Positions 61,610 to 64,000 of a stretch of DNA of 64,000 nt are shown here, one piece after another. The DNA is taken from assembly GCA_905250075.1 (NCBI GenBank), contig CAJNOP010000004.1, positions 5,263,356 to 5,327,355 of the forward strand, read 5' to 3'. The notes under the pieces were generated by a model. The model saw nothing but the letters and a program-made list of their open reading frames with translations. It had not been told where the DNA came from and did not search any database. Positions within the stretch are counted from its first letter, which is position 1. The number at the start of each line of letters is the position of its first letter. The translations under genes were made by a program, and so were the position numbers. Source of the DNA: Rotaria sp. Silwood1. Lineage: Eukaryota > Rotifera > Eurotatoria > Philodinida > Philodinidae.

Positions 61610-64000
61610 GTAAATATATAATAAGAAATGATAGTCAAACAGAAAAGAAAAGAGGTTGAAAGAACACAAATAAACTATTTTATGCTTCTTATTGACTCAT
61701 GATAGATTGTTAAGAATAACATCAAAACAAAATACTTCGGAAAACAACTTGGTACACAGATTAAGACAAGAATATATATATATACAAAAGAGATTGATGT
61801 ATATAAATATCTTTTTTTATTATTTGAAGGAATATGTCTATACTGATAAGACTCTAGCAACCGGAAACAATATTCACCGAGATATTTTCAATAAGAAATA
61901 GATTTACTATGTTGCTTGCAAGACAACTTAATGGAATTTCAATTGACATAAATCGATTTTCTGACATATAAATGTATCTAAACATAAATCTCTTACAATT
62001 CATTGTATGCAGTTTTACAAACTATTGACGAAGGTCCGAGAGAATTTAATCGTAAAATTCTCGATTAGGAAATGGATAGTTCCCACATTGTGTATCTAGA
62101 TAGATATTTGACTAAAAATGGAAATCAGACTTTTTAAAGATTTATATATAGTCTATCTAATGATATAAATAACAGTGTTATGAACCTCAGAGAAACTGAA
62201 AAACTAGTTACCTGATAATTCATATTTAACAAAATTTTAAACAGTTTGACAATAAGGGCATTTTTTGAATCTCCAAGACGAACTATATACAATAGTGAAA
62301 ATTTTTTTTGTTTTTTCTACTCTATCGTCTGAAAGACTAATTCGATAAAATGAGTAATTTGCCTACATCCGAATTTCGTCGGAATGTTCTTTTATCTACC
62401 GTCTCTAAATTTCTGTTCGTTTCTTCAATGCATAGTAGGTTTTCAAAAAAAAAAAAAACCTAGAATTTTCAATTTTTTCTAGCTTTAGAAAAATAATATA
62501 TTCTAAATCAATGCATTTAATGACGTTGAATAATAAAAAAAACAAAACAACTTTGAAGAAAAAAAATGAAGGCAATAGTTCCCCTTAGGCATTTTTTGTA
62601 AAAAGAAAAAATTTGTTTTAAAAATACTTTTCTGCGTCATATCTAATCATTGTTGAGCAAAAGAAAAATCATTTTCCAAGCAGAAACGTTACATGTCAGC
62701 ATACCGTACGAAAAATGCACGCTGTACTTTCTCTTCCCCCCCAAAATGTTTGACTTTTTGCCAATTTTCTACAATTTTATCGTAACTTTCGACAGAAGTC
62801 GGATTTTAAAGTATTTTTTCTCTTTCTTTGACAGAAAATGAAATCAAAATAAACAGAAAATGGTAAATAGGATTGTAGGACGTCTGTTATGACAAGAATC
62901 AACTTACAGTGAGTTTCATTCTTTTCTTTGCTCGATTATCTCTTGAAGAATAAAAACACTTGCTGTGAGAATTCTGTTTTATCCTTTTCTACCCATAAAA
63001 TGTTTTTTTTTGCCTTCGTTACTATTGCAAACATCATAAACGAAGATACAACGATATATGCGTGTATTCGAAATAAAATATACATTAATGAAACGGAAAC
63101 ATAATAAAATGATTGTTAATATGGCAATTTAATCTTGAATATGAGTATCTACTCTTACTTAACCCGGAAATTTTATTTCGATCCTTTCATTTCTTCTAAT
63201 TAAAAGTAATTTAGCATAAATAATCATCGAAACGTATAATTCTGAGAATACGATGATTAATATGAATTTTTACTCTTCAGAAGGACAACAAATTTTGATT
63301 CACACTACTTGCGTCATTTTGTTAAAGTAAAAATATTATTCATATGTCGCGATCACAGTGACATAGATGTATTCATCGTTTTTTTTTACATTATACGTAT
63401 TGAATAAATATTAGAGAAGTCTATATAAAAGATGAATGTAATATTCAAATTACTCGTACAAACATTTTTTTTTTCGGTTGTTTAGAATTAACATTTTTTC
63501 CTCTTTTAATCATAATTGCACAAAACTATTATTAGAATGTTTTTTTCTTTTTTTATTTATAAAATAATTTTTTTTTTAAGAAAAAGTTTCGTTAAATATA
63601 TTTTGAAATAATTATTCCCATAAGATTCACTTCTTATTTATTTGAAAAAAAAAAAAAAAAAGAAGAAAAGAATTTTTCTCTAGAGAATAACTTTAAGTAT
63701 TCATTAATAGATCAACATTTATTCTCACGATTGATGATGTGTAAAATAACTTTTATCAGTTCTTGTCTTGAGAAAATCTTTCTTAATCTCTTATTTGACA
63801 TCATATTCTTTAAATTTATTATCTGATTATAATAAATTTATATATCAATTTCTATTTTGTTTTTTTGTTTGACTCGAAATCTTCTTACGTCTTAAGTATA
63901 CGCCTAGTTTCTCTAATATTAATCGAATATACCAACTGAATAAATACTTCTGTTAATAATTAATGAATACGCAGTTTTTATTTCACATGCAATAGATGTA
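61610..64000 (+). other. Long intron of the ANKRD11/12-like gene
   Basis: After the donor at 61610 no in-phase exon with family similarity is seen to the end of the window, so this is at least 2.4 kb of intron. Low-complexity open frames occur on both strands. Nothing else recognised. Confidence 0.55.

Noticed and set aside
1-64000. CRISPR arrays, operons with ribosome binding sites, rRNA or intact tRNA genes
   Set aside because: The window is eukaryotic and intron-rich; no direct-repeat/spacer array, rRNA core sequence or complete cloverleaf was seen.

Overview
The window is AT-rich nuclear DNA of an invertebrate animal. It holds twelve protein genes, all but one of them split by canonical GT..AG introns. 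The introns fall into two classes: about 50-75 bp, and about 0.4-2.2 kb. Compact genes, very low GC, short introns, poly-Q/poly-N tracts and a decayed Tc1 element fit a rotifer, with bdelloids the best guess. That assignment is inference; no marker in the window proves it. Gene models were built by eye by joining exons at GT..AG sites and checking codon phase at every junction.

Left part (1-14.1 kb): the C-terminal exons of gamma-tubulin complex component 2 (TUBGCP2, +) converge on a four-exon Tob-type BTG/Tob gene (-). About 8 kb of gene-poor DNA follows, with a decayed Tc1-like transposon near 12-12.9 kb.

Middle part (14.1-40.1 kb): a long-isoform TSC22 leucine-zipper gene (-) lies 38 bp downstream of CCZ1 (-), the Rab7-GEF subunit. 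A young tRNA-derived SINE with target-site duplication sits in a TSC22 intron. CCZ1 is divergent from CFAP263/CCDC113 (+), a ciliary coiled-coil protein. CFAP263 in turn converges on RGS22 (-), and their stop codons overlap in one TTAA. Upstream of RGS22 is an RFX X-box-like site, then an intronless membrane-anchored alpha/beta-hydrolase-like gene (-).

Right part (40.1-64 kb): a 4.8 kb gene-free stretch carries a foldback element and an 18-bp minisatellite. It is followed by a two-TM protein of unknown family (+), a disordered protein of unknown family (-), and an adhesion GPCR with GPS and seven TM helices (+). Next come YIPF3 (-) and, from a shared 364-bp divergent promoter region, the 5' part of an ANKRD11/12-like ankyrin gene (+) that runs out of the window.

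The genes do not form one pathway. Themes are cilia/centrosome (TUBGCP2, CFAP263, RGS22), endomembrane traffic (CCZ1, YIPF3) and transcript or transcription control (Tob, TSC22, ANKRD11/12-like). The least explained loci are the intronless hydrolase-like gene, the two-TM gene and the disordered gene.
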